From NCBI RefSeq assembly GCF_034531395.1, contig NZ_JARVCO010000004.1, positions 62,001-126,000 on the forward strand: 64,000 bases of DNA. The letters are read 5' to 3'. The position numbers and the translations under genes are program-made. Positions 1 to 12,906 of the stretch are shown here, in pieces. Every line of letters begins with the position of its first letter. Position 1 is the first letter of the stretch. The notes below the pieces were generated by a model. It made no database searches and had not been told where the DNA came from. It saw only the letters and a program-made list of their open reading frames with translations. This DNA is from Pontiella agarivorans. Its GTDB lineage: Bacteria; Verrucomicrobiota; Kiritimatiellia; Kiritimatiellales; Pontiellaceae.

Positions 1-1549
1 TCTCTTCAATCGAAAGACCTTTCGTCTCCTTGAAGGAGAAAAACAGAATCACCAGTCCAACGGCCACACAGACCGCATACGTCAGCAGCGTGGAAGCCAT
101 GCCCAGCGTATCAAGCTGTACCGGAAAAAACTTCGCCACACTCCAGCTGATAAAAGTACTGATAAATCCAAAAAGCGGAATCGCAATCCCGCGCAGAGCA
201 ATCGGAAAAATCTCCGAAAAAACAATCCACATAATCGGACCGATGGAAAAATGAAAGGCCGCAATGAAACTGAGCATGCAGATAAAAATCAGCATGGCAT
301 TCATCTGAGCGGCTTTCTGAATCAACAGGCTCTGATTATTCCGTGCATCCTTTTCCCCGAGCACCTCTGCAATGGCGGCCTTAAACTCCACATCACTGTG
401 GTATTCCACACCGGCAATCGCCCCCAGCCGTTCCGGTTGCGGAAACGTACCGGATTCCGCAAGCTCGACAACCGTGGTCTCCGGCAGGGTATAGGTCGCC
501 TGTGAAAAACTGTAGGCGCCGACACCGAGACTCGCAATAATCCAGAGCATACCGCCGACGATCAGCGGACGGCGGCCGAGTTTATCGACCAGCAGCAGCG
601 CCACAATAGTGAAGACCAGGCTCGCCACGCCAAACAGAACCGTCTGCGCAAAGGCGGCATCTGTGCCGAAACCCAACTGCTCCACCACCGTGGTAGCATA
701 AAACATAATGGCATTAATTCCCGATGCCTGCTGCGCAATGGCAAACGTCACAGCAATCACCAGAATCAGACGCATACGCCGACCGAAGATCTCCCTGAAC
801 TGCGTCAGGATATCGTGATCATGGGCATTTTCGGCCATACTTTCACGCATCTCATCAAGGTGATGGTCGATTTCATCATCGGGCAGCAGCTTTGTGAGTA
901 CGTCACGCGCTTCCGCCTCACGCCCTTTATAAAACAGCCACGACGGACTTTCCGGAATGAAGAAAAGAAGAATCAGCCAGATCGCCGCCGCCGGAATTTC
1001 AGAACCCAGCATCCAGCGCCAGGTATGATCCGCAAACCCCAGCGATTCCGCCCAGCCGGTGCCGGAAACCGAAGCTTTGAAAATCGCGTCGTTGATGAAA
1101 TAAGCCAGCGTCAGACCGATCACAATATTGATCTGCGTCATCGCCACCAGCTTTCCGCGCCAGCTCGGCGGAGAAATTTCGCCGATATACATCGAGGCCA
1201 GCGTGATGGAGCTGAATGCCAGTCCGCCGATAAAACGAGCAATAAAAAGGGTCCAGTAGCCCGGCGCAAAAGTGGAGCCGACGGCCGAAATCAGATAGAG
1301 CGTTGCAATCATCTGTATGACCCGTTTTCGGCCGAAGCTGTTGCACATCGGCCCGACAAACGGCAGTGCAATCAGCACGCCGAGCAACGTGGAGGAAACC
1401 ACATTGCCCAGCATATCCGGTGTAAGACCGAACTCTTCAGTAATATAGCTGGTCGTGCCGGAAATGAGTACGGCATCAATCCCGAATACCAGCCCGCCGA
1501 TCGCCACAATCGTGGCAAAGACAAAAGCATTTCTCTGATAGTTTTTCAT
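1..1549 (-). CDS. MFS sugar porter, 3' end cut by the window edge
   Basis: Inner-membrane sugar transporter of the major facilitator superfamily (Sugar_tr, XylE/GLUT type). I translated the minus strand from the ATG at 1547-1549: about 516 residues are visible with no stop, ending in ...FKETKGLSIEE, which is the family's conserved C-terminal signature, so only a short tail is missing. Other signatures are PESPSWLFYKGRE after the sixth membrane segment, DKLGRRPL in the second half, and YIGEISPPSWRG near segment 4. An AGGGGAA ribosome site lies between the upstream stop and this ATG. It is the last gene of the LacZ/GH42-like operon and starts about 10 bases after the GH42-like stop. This suggests import of galactose or short galacto-oligosaccharides. 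Substrate specificity is inferred from context only. Confidence 0.9.
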   Translation of the reverse strand, partial: MKNYQRNAFVFATIVAIGGLVFGIDAVLISGTTSYITEEFGLTPDMLGNVVSSTLLGVLIALPFVGPMCNSFGRKRVIQMIATLYLISAVGSTFAPGYWTLFIARFIGGLAFSSITLASMYIGEISPPSWRGKLVAMTQINIVIGLTLAYFINDAIFKASVSGTGWAESLGFADHTWRWMLGSEIPAAAIWLILLFFIPESPSWLFYKGREAEARDVLTKLLPDDEIDHHLDEMRESMAENAHDHDILTQFREIFGRRMRLILVIAVTFAIAQQASGINAIMFYATTVVEQLGFGTDAAFAQTVLFGVASLVFTIVALLLVDKLGRRPLIVGGMLWIIASLGVGAYSFSQATYTLPETTVVELAESGTFPQPERLGAIAGVEYHSDVEFKAAIAEVLGEKDARNNQSLLIQKAAQMNAMLIFICMLSFIAAFHFSIGPIMWIVFSEIFPIALRGIAIPLFGFISTFISWSVAKFFPVQLDTLGMASTLLTYAVCVAVGLVILFFSFKETKGLSIEE

Positions 1550-1558
1550 TGTTCCCCT

Positions 1559-3949
1559 CTATTGCGCCGCAACGTCCAGCAGCAGCACCCCGTTGGGTTC
1601 CAGCGAAAATGCAGAACCCATCGATTTCCCCGTAAGCACATCACCCGCATCCACCGGCTTTCCGTTCAGATCCTTCAGCTGCAGCTCGGCCGTGTGTTTC
1701 CCCAGATTAAGAATATTAACCAGATAACCTTCTCCGTTCGGATTTTTCACCACACGCCAGGTACAGCCTTTATGCGTTGATCCATTATCCTCCGAAACAA
1801 CTACCGGCAGTTTTGTTCCCGGGCTCAGGGCCAGAACCTTCTGCTGAATCTGCTCGACCGTTGCACTTTTCGGCAACATAACCAGCCGTCCTTTTCCGGC
1901 GGAAAGTTTTTCTGCACGGGGCTGCCCATACTGATTTTTTCCCAGGCTCAGGGCATCGACAATCACCGTACCGCCTCCGTCCAGATACTGCTGCAAAGCC
2001 GCAAATTCGGAATCGGTCACAAACGGGGTTTTATACACCACCACCGTATCCCACTGGCTGTGATCCTGTTTGCTCAGCATTTTTTCCGTCATATAGCCCA
2101 GCGGAAACCCTTCAAAAAACAGTTGTTCATACAACTCAAATTGTTCGCTCATGTGACGGTGTTTATTGATCGCCGAGGTTTCCGAATAGAACAGACGGAC
2201 CGGACGACGCTGCCGGCGAATCGCCATAATTTCTTCCGAAACACTGTTCAGGTCATACATCACCTGCGTCACTTCATTCACCACATGCGGCTGCTGATTG
2301 GCCGAAGCCGCATAAGAACCGGCCAGTGCCGGATCAAAGAAATTCAGTTCGCCTTCCATACGGTTTTCCGGAGATCCGTCCGGATCGCGTGCCCACCACC
2401 AGGCCAGATTCGCATCCATCCCCTGGATTGTCGCCAGCCAGTAAACGTTGCGCACATATTCCTCGGGCATATCCAGCTCGCGTACCCACGAAGCCGAAAG
2501 AAAATGATTTTCCGAATTGAAGTGAATCTTGTTCGGCGCAACTGATTCGAGGAAATCATACGTCATACTCAGCTCTTCCCAGAAATAGGCATAGTGCGCC
2601 TCCCATGGCTCAGGCTGTTTGGCATTCAGATTCCGGATCCATTTCGTTTTGGCATCATCGCCGATCATTGACGTCAGCTCCGTCAACGCCTCCACATCAA
2701 TGCCATGCGAGCGATAGTTTTCGGAAAAGAGATTGGGCTGCAGTTTGATGCTGGTATCCGCCTCCGGATTTCCTTTACGTAATTCGTTCTGAATATAGGT
2801 AAACCAATCCGTTACCCGGTCCATATTAAAGCGGCAGAAATCATACCACAGCGGCGAGCCCCGCAGCGAGCGCGGCAGCGGGAACGGATAGCTAATTTCA
2901 TCAAATGATTGAAATCCGGTTTTCCAGAGTGCATTCAGTTTTCCGATATCCCCGTTATAATTTTCCTTCAGCCACACTTTAAAGTTGGCCTTCGTATACG
3001 AAGAAATCGAATTCATCTCTTTATACCGCTGGGTCCAGTGCTCCTTCGCCGCATACCAGTGCGGCTCATTGGAAAGAATGTAGCCGAGCTGGGTCACTTT
3101 TTTTCCGCGGGTAAGCTCGCCGGACTTACGGGCGATTTTCCCCCACACCTCACGCACCAGCGGGTTATCGATATCATAGCCGGTGAAAAGGCTGCGCCCT
3201 TTATCCGCCTCCGGTTCTTTCTCCAGCACCCACTCCGGAATCCCGCCGTTCCAGAACAGCAGAAACCCGACGTTTGTATCAGAAATCCCGGTAATTTCTT
3301 TCAGCAGTTCCTCATCCCACGATCCGTCTTCTTTGAGCAGAAACGAGTTGATCGCCCGGTCGTGATCCACCGGATACAGGTTTTCACCCCCGTGAAAAAT
3401 CGCCCCCAGATGGTCATTATACACCTGTTTATCAGTCAGCGGACGGCCAACGGATTTGGAAAAATAATCATACAGAAAAATCGGTTTTCCATTGCTCAGA
3501 AGAACATCCTCAGCAACGTCAATATTCTCCCAGTCCACCCGCTTCACTGGACAGCGGACGATCTCACCGCGGATCACCGAATTCAACGTGGCAATGCCCT
3601 TGTCCAGCAGTTCAATCACTTTCTGCCGCTCAAAATCCGGCAGCTGTTCCGCCAGTTCCTTCTTCCGGCTTTTGAAGGGCTGATGGTAGACGCCGAACAG
3701 ATATTCATTCGCCTCCTTATGGGCTTCATCCCAGTCTGCAAATTTAATGAACTCCTTAGAAAACCACACTACGGTTTCTTCACGCGCCACACACAACTCC
3801 TTCGCGCGGGCCTGATCCATCAGCGTTTCCAATTCACCGATTTTCACCAGCGCCTGTTCCTTCAAGGAAACCTTTTGACCGGAACCGGCCGCCGTAGACA
3901 GCGCAAAAATGCACGCTAACGCTAAACCGTGTAATGTGGTTTTCTTCAT
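1559..3949 (-). CDS. secreted GH42-like glycoside hydrolase (clan GH-A)
   Basis: Putative exo-acting beta-galactosidase or related enzyme, 796 residues with an N-terminal signal peptide (about 1-22). A TIM barrel is suggested by SNEPHW (probable acid/base Glu295), followed by the GH42-typical run WLKENYNGDIGKLNALW and FDEISYP. HFNSEN (Glu480) is the likely nucleophile. A later segment, WDTVVVYKTPFVTD... with LQQYLDGGGTVIV, resembles the GH42 trimerisation domain. A coiled-coil-like helical region precedes the barrel (25-130), which is unusual for GH42. The gene sits 14 bases after lacZ with its own AGGAATG ribosome site and is followed directly by the MFS porter. Related clan GH-A families active on algal galactans (for example GH50 or GH167) cannot be excluded by eye. 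Confidence 0.75.
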   Translation of the reverse strand: MKKTTLHGLALACIFALSTAAGSGQKVSLKEQALVKIGELETLMDQARAKELCVAREETVVWFSKEFIKFADWDEAHKEANEYLFGVYHQPFKSRKKELAEQLPDFERQKVIELLDKGIATLNSVIRGEIVRCPVKRVDWENIDVAEDVLLSNGKPIFLYDYFSKSVGRPLTDKQVYNDHLGAIFHGGENLYPVDHDRAINSFLLKEDGSWDEELLKEITGISDTNVGFLLFWNGGIPEWVLEKEPEADKGRSLFTGYDIDNPLVREVWGKIARKSGELTRGKKVTQLGYILSNEPHWYAAKEHWTQRYKEMNSISSYTKANFKVWLKENYNGDIGKLNALWKTGFQSFDEISYPFPLPRSLRGSPLWYDFCRFNMDRVTDWFTYIQNELRKGNPEADTSIKLQPNLFSENYRSHGIDVEALTELTSMIGDDAKTKWIRNLNAKQPEPWEAHYAYFWEELSMTYDFLESVAPNKIHFNSENHFLSASWVRELDMPEEYVRNVYWLATIQGMDANLAWWWARDPDGSPENRMEGELNFFDPALAGSYAASANQQPHVVNEVTQVMYDLNSVSEEIMAIRRQRRPVRLFYSETSAINKHRHMSEQFELYEQLFFEGFPLGYMTEKMLSKQDHSQWDTVVVYKTPFVTDSEFAALQQYLDGGGTVIVDALSLGKNQYGQPRAEKLSAGKGRLVMLPKSATVEQIQQKVLALSPGTKLPVVVSEDNGSTHKGCTWRVVKNPNGEGYLVNILNLGKHTAELQLKDLNGKPVDAGDVLTGKSMGSAFSLEPNGVLLLDVAAQ

Positions 3950-3963
3950 CTTTTCATTCCTGT

Positions 3964-7242
<3,279 letters not shown>

Positions 7243-7261
7243 CTATTTATTGCCACAGGTT

Positions 7262-7353
7262 GAAATCAGCCAACATAGCTGATCTTATAAGATAACTGCC
7301 CGCGATTGCACTCCTGTACGAAGTTGCGATCCTTTTCCAAAGGCTGGAACATG
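7262..7353. promoter_or_regulatory. lacZ upstream region with three inverted repeats
   Basis: The 260-base gap between lacZ and the sulfatase gene holds ATCAGC-N7-GCTGAT (7265-7283), the perfect palindrome ATCTTATAAGAT (7282-7293), and TTCCAAAGGCTGGAA (7335-7349). The last belongs to a motif seen upstream of other genes in this window. All lie 77-160 bases upstream of the lacZ start. The operator role is inferred. Confidence 0.4.
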
Positions 7354-7448
7354 CTCCATGGAAAACATAAAAATACACCGGATCCGAAATGCGGCCCCGG
7401 TGGCTGAAAATCCGAAATTTTCCGGGTCACAGTCGAATCTTTTGCCGA

Positions 7449-8834
7449 TTAGTAATCGGCAGCAGGAGGCACCGAAAATTCATCGGCCCGGCGGGCCGAC
7501 AAGGCCTCCTCCTCACGACGAAGCATAAACCGCGGACGCTCCAGCTCCATTTCCCATTCAAACTGCTTTTTAAAGAGCTCCTTCACCAGATCCGGATATT
7601 CCGCCGCCAGATTCACCTGCTCCCCGGGATCCGTCGCCAGATTATGCAGGCGCGGCGGCCGATCAGGAAAACGCAGCAGTTTCCAGTCGCCGTCACGGAT
7701 CGCCCCGCGAGTCTCCATCTTCCAGTGCAGCGTCTGATGCGGCCGCTCCTTATTTTCCCCCAGCAGATACGGAAGCATATCGACCCCGTCCAGCATTTCC
7801 GCCGGAACTCCGCCGCCCGCAGTTACAAAAGTTGGAATCAGGTCCAGCGTAATCATCGGGAAATCATAGGTTCCACCCTTTGGAAGTTTCGCCGGCCAGG
7901 CCACCACGCCGGGAACGCGGATTCCACCCTCCAGCTGCGTGCCCTTCACCCCGGAAAACGGATAGTTGCTCGACCCGTTTTTATCCATCGGCCCACCGTT
8001 GTCGTTTGAAAAAACAATCAGCGTATTTTCGTAGAGCCCCAATTCCTTAAGCATACCGATAATTTTTCCGCACGCGCGGTCCAGCGAAAGCGTCATCTGC
8101 GCCACTTTGCGGCGGTTTCCTGTGAGCTGCGGAAACTCATCTTTATCTTTCGGATCCGGCTGCATCGGCGTGTGCACCGCATTGAACGAAACATAGGCAA
8201 AAAACGGCTTATCCCGGTGACGCGTGATAAAATCGCACGCTTCATCCGCCAGCGCGTCCGTCAAATAACCCTTGTGTTCTTTGTATTCCCCGAAATTCCG
8301 TTCCAGCAGATTTTCATGTTTCTGTTTCTCCGGCTGCGGATACGGGAAAAAGCTGCGCGCCCCGCCACGGAACCCGTAGAACTCATCAAAGCCGCGTTTC
8401 AGCGGATGATACCGGTCCGCCACCCCCATATGCCATTTTCCGAAAACTGCGGTTTTATAGCCCAGATCCTGCAGATAGTTTCCAAGGGTTGGAAAATCAG
8501 TCGGAAGGCCCATTTCGTCGCCCAGCAGTTTTGAATTCGGACTCATAATTCCCGGCACATTAATCTCTTCGAACCCGAAACGCTGCTGATAGCGCCCCGA
8601 CAGCAGACCGGCGCGCGACGGTCCGCACGTGGCCCCCGACACATAAAACTGGGTCAGCACAACGCCGTCCTCCGCCAGCGCATCCAGATGCGGCGTCCTG
8701 AAATGATGACTGCCCTGAAAACCGAAATCCCCGTACCCCGCATCATCCGCAAACAGCAGTACGATGTTCGGCTTTTCAAAAGCGCAAACAGACAGTGAGA
8801 ACAGCAGAATCATTAAACAGCTTTTAATCCACAT
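7449..8834 (-). CDS. S1-family sulfatase, exported
   Basis: Formylglycine-dependent sulfatase that removes sulfate esters, probably from algal galactan fragments. It has 461 residues with a signal peptide (about 1-19). The metal-binding start of the family is visible as NIVLLFADDAGYGD. The modification site is ATCGPSRAGLLSGR, with Cys70 the residue converted to formylglycine (C-x-P-S-R). KWHMG and the SNDNGG metal-ligand region follow. Length is normal for S1. A stem-loop, GCCGATT-AGT-AATCGGC (7444-7460), spans the stop codon. No maturase gene is seen nearby. The S1 subfamily and exact substrate cannot be read from the sequence by eye. Confidence 0.93.
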   Translation of the reverse strand: MWIKSCLMILLFSLSVCAFEKPNIVLLFADDAGYGDFGFQGSHHFRTPHLDALAEDGVVLTQFYVSGATCGPSRAGLLSGRYQQRFGFEEINVPGIMSPNSKLLGDEMGLPTDFPTLGNYLQDLGYKTAVFGKWHMGVADRYHPLKRGFDEFYGFRGGARSFFPYPQPEKQKHENLLERNFGEYKEHKGYLTDALADEACDFITRHRDKPFFAYVSFNAVHTPMQPDPKDKDEFPQLTGNRRKVAQMTLSLDRACGKIIGMLKELGLYENTLIVFSNDNGGPMDKNGSSNYPFSGVKGTQLEGGIRVPGVVAWPAKLPKGGTYDFPMITLDLIPTFVTAGGGVPAEMLDGVDMLPYLLGENKERPHQTLHWKMETRGAIRDGDWKLLRFPDRPPRLHNLATDPGEQVNLAAEYPDLVKELFKKQFEWEMELERPRFMLRREEEALSARRADEFSVPPAADY

Positions 8835-9072
8835 CGGAAATCTCCTTCAGCCACAAGGTCACTGAAACCACGGAAAGGATTCCCGGTGATTGTCAGTGCC
8901 TTTCTATATTTTCACGACCATTAAAACAGAATGGATATTAAAGAACATGGTGATTCCTACAGTAGAACCATCTTAAATTGCACTTCCTTGAAAGTTGCTG
9001 TTTGCCGTATCGGGGAACCCGTTATTTCGGGTATGATTTTCATTCAAAAGACACCGAATGCAGGAGGAGAGC
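8835..9072. other. divergent intergenic region, sulfatase and thioredoxin-like genes
   Basis: About 240 non-coding bases between divergent genes, so it should carry promoters in both directions. The only structure I see is a short GGGAACCC...CGGGT inverted element at about 9013-9030. No further gene is supported. Confidence 0.5.
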
Positions 9073-9573
9073 ATGGAAAACGAAAAAACGCCCGAAATCC
9101 CTGAAACCCAGCAGCGTCCCGGCATAAAGAAACGAATATCGCAGATATTCTGGCTCGCCTTTCTTGCCTTTTCGCTCGCCGCTGCCTGGTATTGCTTTTA
9201 CGCCCCGTCCAACGACGTTGCCTGGGCAGGAAGCTACACCGAAGCTCAGAAGACCGCGCTGAAAACCGATAAACCCATGATTCTGTTTTTCACTGCCGCC
9301 TGGTGTTCGCCCTGCCGGATCATGAAACGCACTGTGTGGGCCGACAACGAGATCGCCGCCGAAGTCAACAAACACTTTATACCTGTGGAAATCTACGCCG
9401 ACAGTTCTGGTGCAGCTGAACTTTTCACCCGTTACAATATAACCGGAACTCCCGTCACACTCATCACACATCCCGACGGAACCGTAATCGACTACGCCGC
9501 TGGGAAAACCGACAAAACCGGTTTGAAGGAACTCCTCCGGAAACAGTTTACGCACTCCGGCCGCTCACTCTGA
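9073..9573 (+). CDS. membrane-anchored thioredoxin-like protein
   Basis: Thiol-disulfide exchange protein of the thioredoxin fold (thioredoxin_7 / DsbD C-terminal type). It has 166 residues from the ATG at 9073, chosen because AGGAGG lies five bases upstream; an in-frame ATG at 9058 would put that site inside the gene. One N-terminal membrane segment (about residues 24-44, IFWLAFLAFSLAAAWYCFY) anchors the catalytic domain outside the cytoplasm. The redox motif is AAWCSPCRIMK, followed by a cis-proline loop, ITGTPVT. It is one of the few plus-strand genes and forms a pair with the small membrane protein downstream. A role in keeping exported sulfatases or other secreted cysteine proteins reduced is possible but only inferred. 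Confidence 0.88.
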   Translation: MENEKTPEIPETQQRPGIKKRISQIFWLAFLAFSLAAAWYCFYAPSNDVAWAGSYTEAQKTALKTDKPMILFFTAAWCSPCRIMKRTVWADNEIAAEVNKHFIPVEIYADSSGAAELFTRYNITGTPVTLITHPDGTVIDYAAGKTDKTGLKELLRKQFTHSGRSL

Positions 9574-9676
9574 AGCCGCCTGAATAATCCGGCATTGTAT
9601 TTCCCGATTGCGCCGGAATAATAGGAAATGAACACTCAGTCAATCACACAACCTATTGCGAACAGGGGAGATACCA

Positions 9677-10105
9677 ATGAACACAGAAGAGACCAAGCAG
9701 CTCCGTCTACTTGCCCTTTTTCATTATGTCGCAGGCGGCATAACGGCGCTCTTTTCATGCATGCCGTTCATCCATGTTTTTATGGGGCTGGCCATCATTT
9801 CAGGCACATTCTTTGAGGAAGCCGACGGAACCCCGCCGCCGGCTCAGATTGGCTGGATGTTTGTTATCATGGGATCCCTGTTCATCCTCACAGGCTGGGT
9901 CATCTCCATCGGCATGATTGTAGCCGGACGAAAAATCAGCCAACAGAAAAGCCGGATATACTGCATGGTTATCGCCGGAATCGAGTGCATGTTCATGCCG
10001 TTTGGAACGGTGCTCGGAGTCTTTACCCTCATCGCACTGAATAAAGAATCGATCAAAGATGCTTTTCAGTCCGCAACGCACCGATCCAACCGGAACATCA
10101 CATAA
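9677..10105 (+). CDS. small multi-pass membrane protein of unknown function
   Basis: 142 residues from the ATG at 9677, which has GGGGAG six bases upstream. Three to four hydrophobic segments are visible (about residues 11-45, 59-83 and 93-118), separated by a short acidic and proline-rich loop. The look is that of small DUF-type membrane proteins common in PVC bacteria. I do not recognise a function. It follows the thioredoxin-like gene by about 100 bases on the same strand. Its last 8 bases overlap the 3' end of the convergent GH29 gene, so no terminator separates the two transcripts. Confidence 0.75.
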   Translation: MNTEETKQLRLLALFHYVAGGITALFSCMPFIHVFMGLAIISGTFFEEADGTPPPAQIGWMFVIMGSLFILTGWVISIGMIVAGRKISQQKSRIYCMVIAGIECMFMPFGTVLGVFTLIALNKESIKDAFQSATHRSNRNIT

Positions 10106-11570
10106 ATTCCACCTTAAAAACATAGGCAGCTTCGCAGGGCTTTTTACCGCGGACATTCAGTTCGAGCCCTTTGCGGGTCTGCTTCCATCTCAGGTGATTC
10201 TTTCCGCTGACAAACTGCACGGATTTAATACGGCGCGATTCATGGGGATTCTTCTTCGCCAATGATTTGATCAGGAATTTCCCGTTTTTCGGCCAGCCGA
10301 GCGCCGTGGCATACAGGACATCATCTTTCGCGGTGAAACGGATATCCTTATACCCAGCGTCCTCGTTGTGCTTTTCGGAATGGTGGCCTTTATTCACTTT
10401 AGTCGGGCCTTCGCCGTAGATTTTCCACGGGCGGGTATCAAACAGCGCCTCGCCGTTAATATTCATCCACTCGCCCATCGACAGCAGAATCGCCTCGGCT
10501 TCGGGCGGAATCGTACCGTCCGCTTTCGGCCCGATATTGAGCAGCAGACATCCGTTTTTACTGACAATATCAATCAGCTCGTCTAACAGGTAATCGGCGG
10601 TTTTATATTCCTCGTTTTCGATATAGCCCCAGGAAATCTTTCCAACGGAGGTGTCGGTCTGCCACGGATATTTATAGATTTCAGACATGCGGCCGCGCTC
10701 GATATCGAGCACGATGACATCTTCCGGAAAACAGTGGTATTTCATATTTTTATCCTGAAACACCACGCCTTTGTTCCATTCCAGGCCTTGGTTGTAATAA
10801 TAGGCCAGAATTTTTTTGTGCACCGATTCCCAACCGGGTTTATCCAGCCCGTAATCGAACCAAAGCAGGTCAGGCTGATAGCTGTCGATGATGTCCGTAG
10901 TGCGCTTCCACCAGAGATCGAGAAACTCCTGATCCGGTTTTGAATCCTTATCGCGCGGATACCAGTACAGATCGGCATACTGCGGGTCGTTGGTATCCCA
11001 ATCCGGCTCCGTTGTTTTGTAATAAATCCGGTTCAACGCAAAATGGGAAGACGCACCGAATTTCATACCTTCGGCCCGCACAGCATCGGCCAGCAGACGC
11101 ATTGTATCTTTTTTCGGACCCATATTTTTGACATTCCAGCGGGTGTGCTTCGATGCATACATGGCAAAACCGTCATGATGTTCCGCCACCGGAACCACAT
11201 AACGCGCACCGGCCTTTTTAAAGAGCCGGGCCCAGGCTGCGGCATCAAACTTTTCGGCTTTGAACATGGGGATAAAATCCTTATATCCGAATTCCGAGGG
11301 ATCGCCGTAGGTTTCCTGATGATGCCGAAACGCATTCATGTCGCCTTTATTCCAGCCGGGATCATACATACCGGGGGCATATTTTTCCGACATATAGGCC
11401 GGAACCGCATAGGGCCCCCAGTGAATAAAAATACCGAACTTCGCATCGCGGAACCAGTCCGGCACCTGATACCGGCTCCGAATGGAATCCCAATCGGGCT
11501 CGTAGCGGAAGTCGTCCGCCGATGCTCCGATCACACACAGGGCTAAAAACAGAAATACACGTTTCATCAT
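10098..11570 (-). CDS. GH29 alpha-L-fucosidase-type hydrolase, exported
   Basis: Retaining alpha-L-fucosidase family enzyme with 490 residues from the ATG-ATG at 11570 (AAGGAA upstream; signal peptide MMKRVFLFLALCVIGASA). Family signatures are DAKFGIFIHWGPYAVPA, VAEHHDGFAMY, and the nucleophile in PDLLWFDYG (about Asp239). WGYIENEEY and SKNGCLLLNIGPKADG follow, with a short C-terminal beta domain. Length matches the family. In an agar/porphyran locus the substrate may be alpha-L-galactose rather than L-fucose, since the sugars differ only at C6 and porphyran contains L-galactose. That is inference. The gene lies upstream of and converges on the small membrane protein gene. Confidence 0.9.
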   Translation of the reverse strand: MMKRVFLFLALCVIGASADDFRYEPDWDSIRSRYQVPDWFRDAKFGIFIHWGPYAVPAYMSEKYAPGMYDPGWNKGDMNAFRHHQETYGDPSEFGYKDFIPMFKAEKFDAAAWARLFKKAGARYVVPVAEHHDGFAMYASKHTRWNVKNMGPKKDTMRLLADAVRAEGMKFGASSHFALNRIYYKTTEPDWDTNDPQYADLYWYPRDKDSKPDQEFLDLWWKRTTDIIDSYQPDLLWFDYGLDKPGWESVHKKILAYYYNQGLEWNKGVVFQDKNMKYHCFPEDVIVLDIERGRMSEIYKYPWQTDTSVGKISWGYIENEEYKTADYLLDELIDIVSKNGCLLLNIGPKADGTIPPEAEAILLSMGEWMNINGEALFDTRPWKIYGEGPTKVNKGHHSEKHNEDAGYKDIRFTAKDDVLYATALGWPKNGKFLIKSLAKKNPHESRRIKSVQFVSGKNHLRWKQTRKGLELNVRGKKPCEAAYVFKVEFM

Positions 11571-11746
11571 AAAATTCCTTTCAAATACCGGACGTAAGTT
11601 ACCCACAGAATCATCCATAAGAATACTTAACCTTTTGGTCATATTTGATATTCCGGAATTTCAGCGTCAGACTCGCCCTTTCACCGAAACGATAAAACAC
11701 GTCCTCGGCATCGACTCAGGCCTGCCCGATCCTGAACCGCTGTGAT

Positions 11747-12886
11747 TTACCGGGATGTGGAGCCGAAGCGGTATTCCTTACGATAAGCGGAAGGCGTTTT
11801 TCCGGTCTCTTTCCGGAAGGCCGCATTAAAGCGTTCGCGCGAGCTGTAGCCGCAGGCCTCGGCCAGAACCTCAACCAGCATATCGGATTCCCGAAGCAGC
11901 CGGCAGGCGCGTTTAATCCGGGAACGCCGGATCTCTTCGTGCAGCGTACGGCCGACCTCCGCCTTAAACCGTTTTTCAAGTACACGACGATTACAAAACA
12001 GTGCATCCGTGATTTCCGTCACGGTGAGCGGCTGATGGGCGTGCTCGCTGATGAACCGCAGGGCGCGCGCCACCAGTTCATCGTTCACTTCCAGAATATC
12101 CGTGGAATGCCGCTGCACCACCCGCTCCGGTGCCACCATGATCGGCTCCTCCGGAACTGCGGCACCGTTCATCAGATCATCGAGCAACTGGGCGGCCTGA
12201 TAGCCGATTCGCTCGGCCCCCAGCTCAACGGTTGTTAATCCGGGTTTTACCATCTCGCAGATAAACGGGCTGTTATCGACCCCGATAACCGCAACGTCTT
12301 CAGGGACCCGCAGCCCCTGATCCTGACAGGATTCAATGACCATCCGGCCCAGATAATCCTCCGCCGCAAAAACGCCGACGGTCTCCCCCTTCTGCAGATC
12401 GAGGCAGCGCTCCGGCCGGGTGATGTCTTTCTGATTTTCCAGCCGACGGACCAGATGACCGCGCTTTTCCAGGGTCTGGATAAATCCGCGGATCTTCAAT
12501 TCACCGCTCGCTCCTTTGATCGACCAGCAGGTCGCCGCAAAACGACTGATTCCTTTATCCAGAAAATGTTCCGCAGCCATGCGGCCGATAGCCATGTTAT
12601 CCATCAGCACCGAGGCCACCGGAAGATTGAGATAGTCCGACTTCACGTTCACCGCCGGAATACCGCGATGCTGCAGATCGGCAATCACCTCGGGGGTCAG
12701 ACGGCCGATCACCCCGGCGCCCGTCCATTCTTTCAGATCCTGTTTGGAAATCTGCGGAAATCCGCGATTCGTGTAAAACCGCCAGCCCTTGAGGTTGCTG
12801 TAACGCGCAACACCGCTGACAATGCTGCGATAATAGTTGCTGTTATAATCGATACACAGCGCAATTTCTGTGGCTTTTTCGGGCAT
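11747..12886 (-). CDS. XylR-like regulator: periplasmic-binding-protein sensor plus AraC DNA-binding domain
   Basis: Sugar-responsive transcription factor, 379 residues. Residues 1-265 form a LacI/PBP-like effector domain (IALCIDYNSNYYRSIVSGV..., VGVFAAEDYLGRMVIESC, VAVIGVDNSPF, TTVELGAERIGYQAAQLL). Residues about 275-372 form an AraC helix-turn-helix pair ending in CGYSSRERFNAAFRKETGKTPSAYRK. This is the architecture of E. coli XylR. It lies downstream of the anhydrogalactose operon on the same strand, and probably controls it or the adjacent GH29 gene. No clear Shine-Dalgarno precedes the ATG. Two direct GTTAACGG repeats lie 21-50 bases upstream, so autoregulation is plausible. The effector is unknown; anhydrogalactose or galactose derivatives are guesses. 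Confidence 0.92.
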   Translation of the reverse strand: MPEKATEIALCIDYNSNYYRSIVSGVARYSNLKGWRFYTNRGFPQISKQDLKEWTGAGVIGRLTPEVIADLQHRGIPAVNVKSDYLNLPVASVLMDNMAIGRMAAEHFLDKGISRFAATCWSIKGASGELKIRGFIQTLEKRGHLVRRLENQKDITRPERCLDLQKGETVGVFAAEDYLGRMVIESCQDQGLRVPEDVAVIGVDNSPFICEMVKPGLTTVELGAERIGYQAAQLLDDLMNGAAVPEEPIMVAPERVVQRHSTDILEVNDELVARALRFISEHAHQPLTVTEITDALFCNRRVLEKRFKAEVGRTLHEEIRRSRIKRACRLLRESDMLVEVLAEACGYSSRERFNAAFRKETGKTPSAYRKEYRFGSTSR

Positions 12887-12906
12887 GAAATAAAAAACCG
12901 GATTCT

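Noticed and set aside
815-1780. Long open frame on the plus strand opposite the MFS and GH42-like genes
   Set aside because: It runs antiparallel across two well-supported genes, has Arg/His-rich composition and no ribosome site. Similar opposite-strand frames occur under almost every large gene here.
8469-8486. TTTCCAAGGGTTGGAAA inside the sulfatase gene
   Set aside because: It encodes conserved Phe-Pro-Thr-Leu-Gly-Asn residues of the sulfatase, so the palindrome is probably coincidental.
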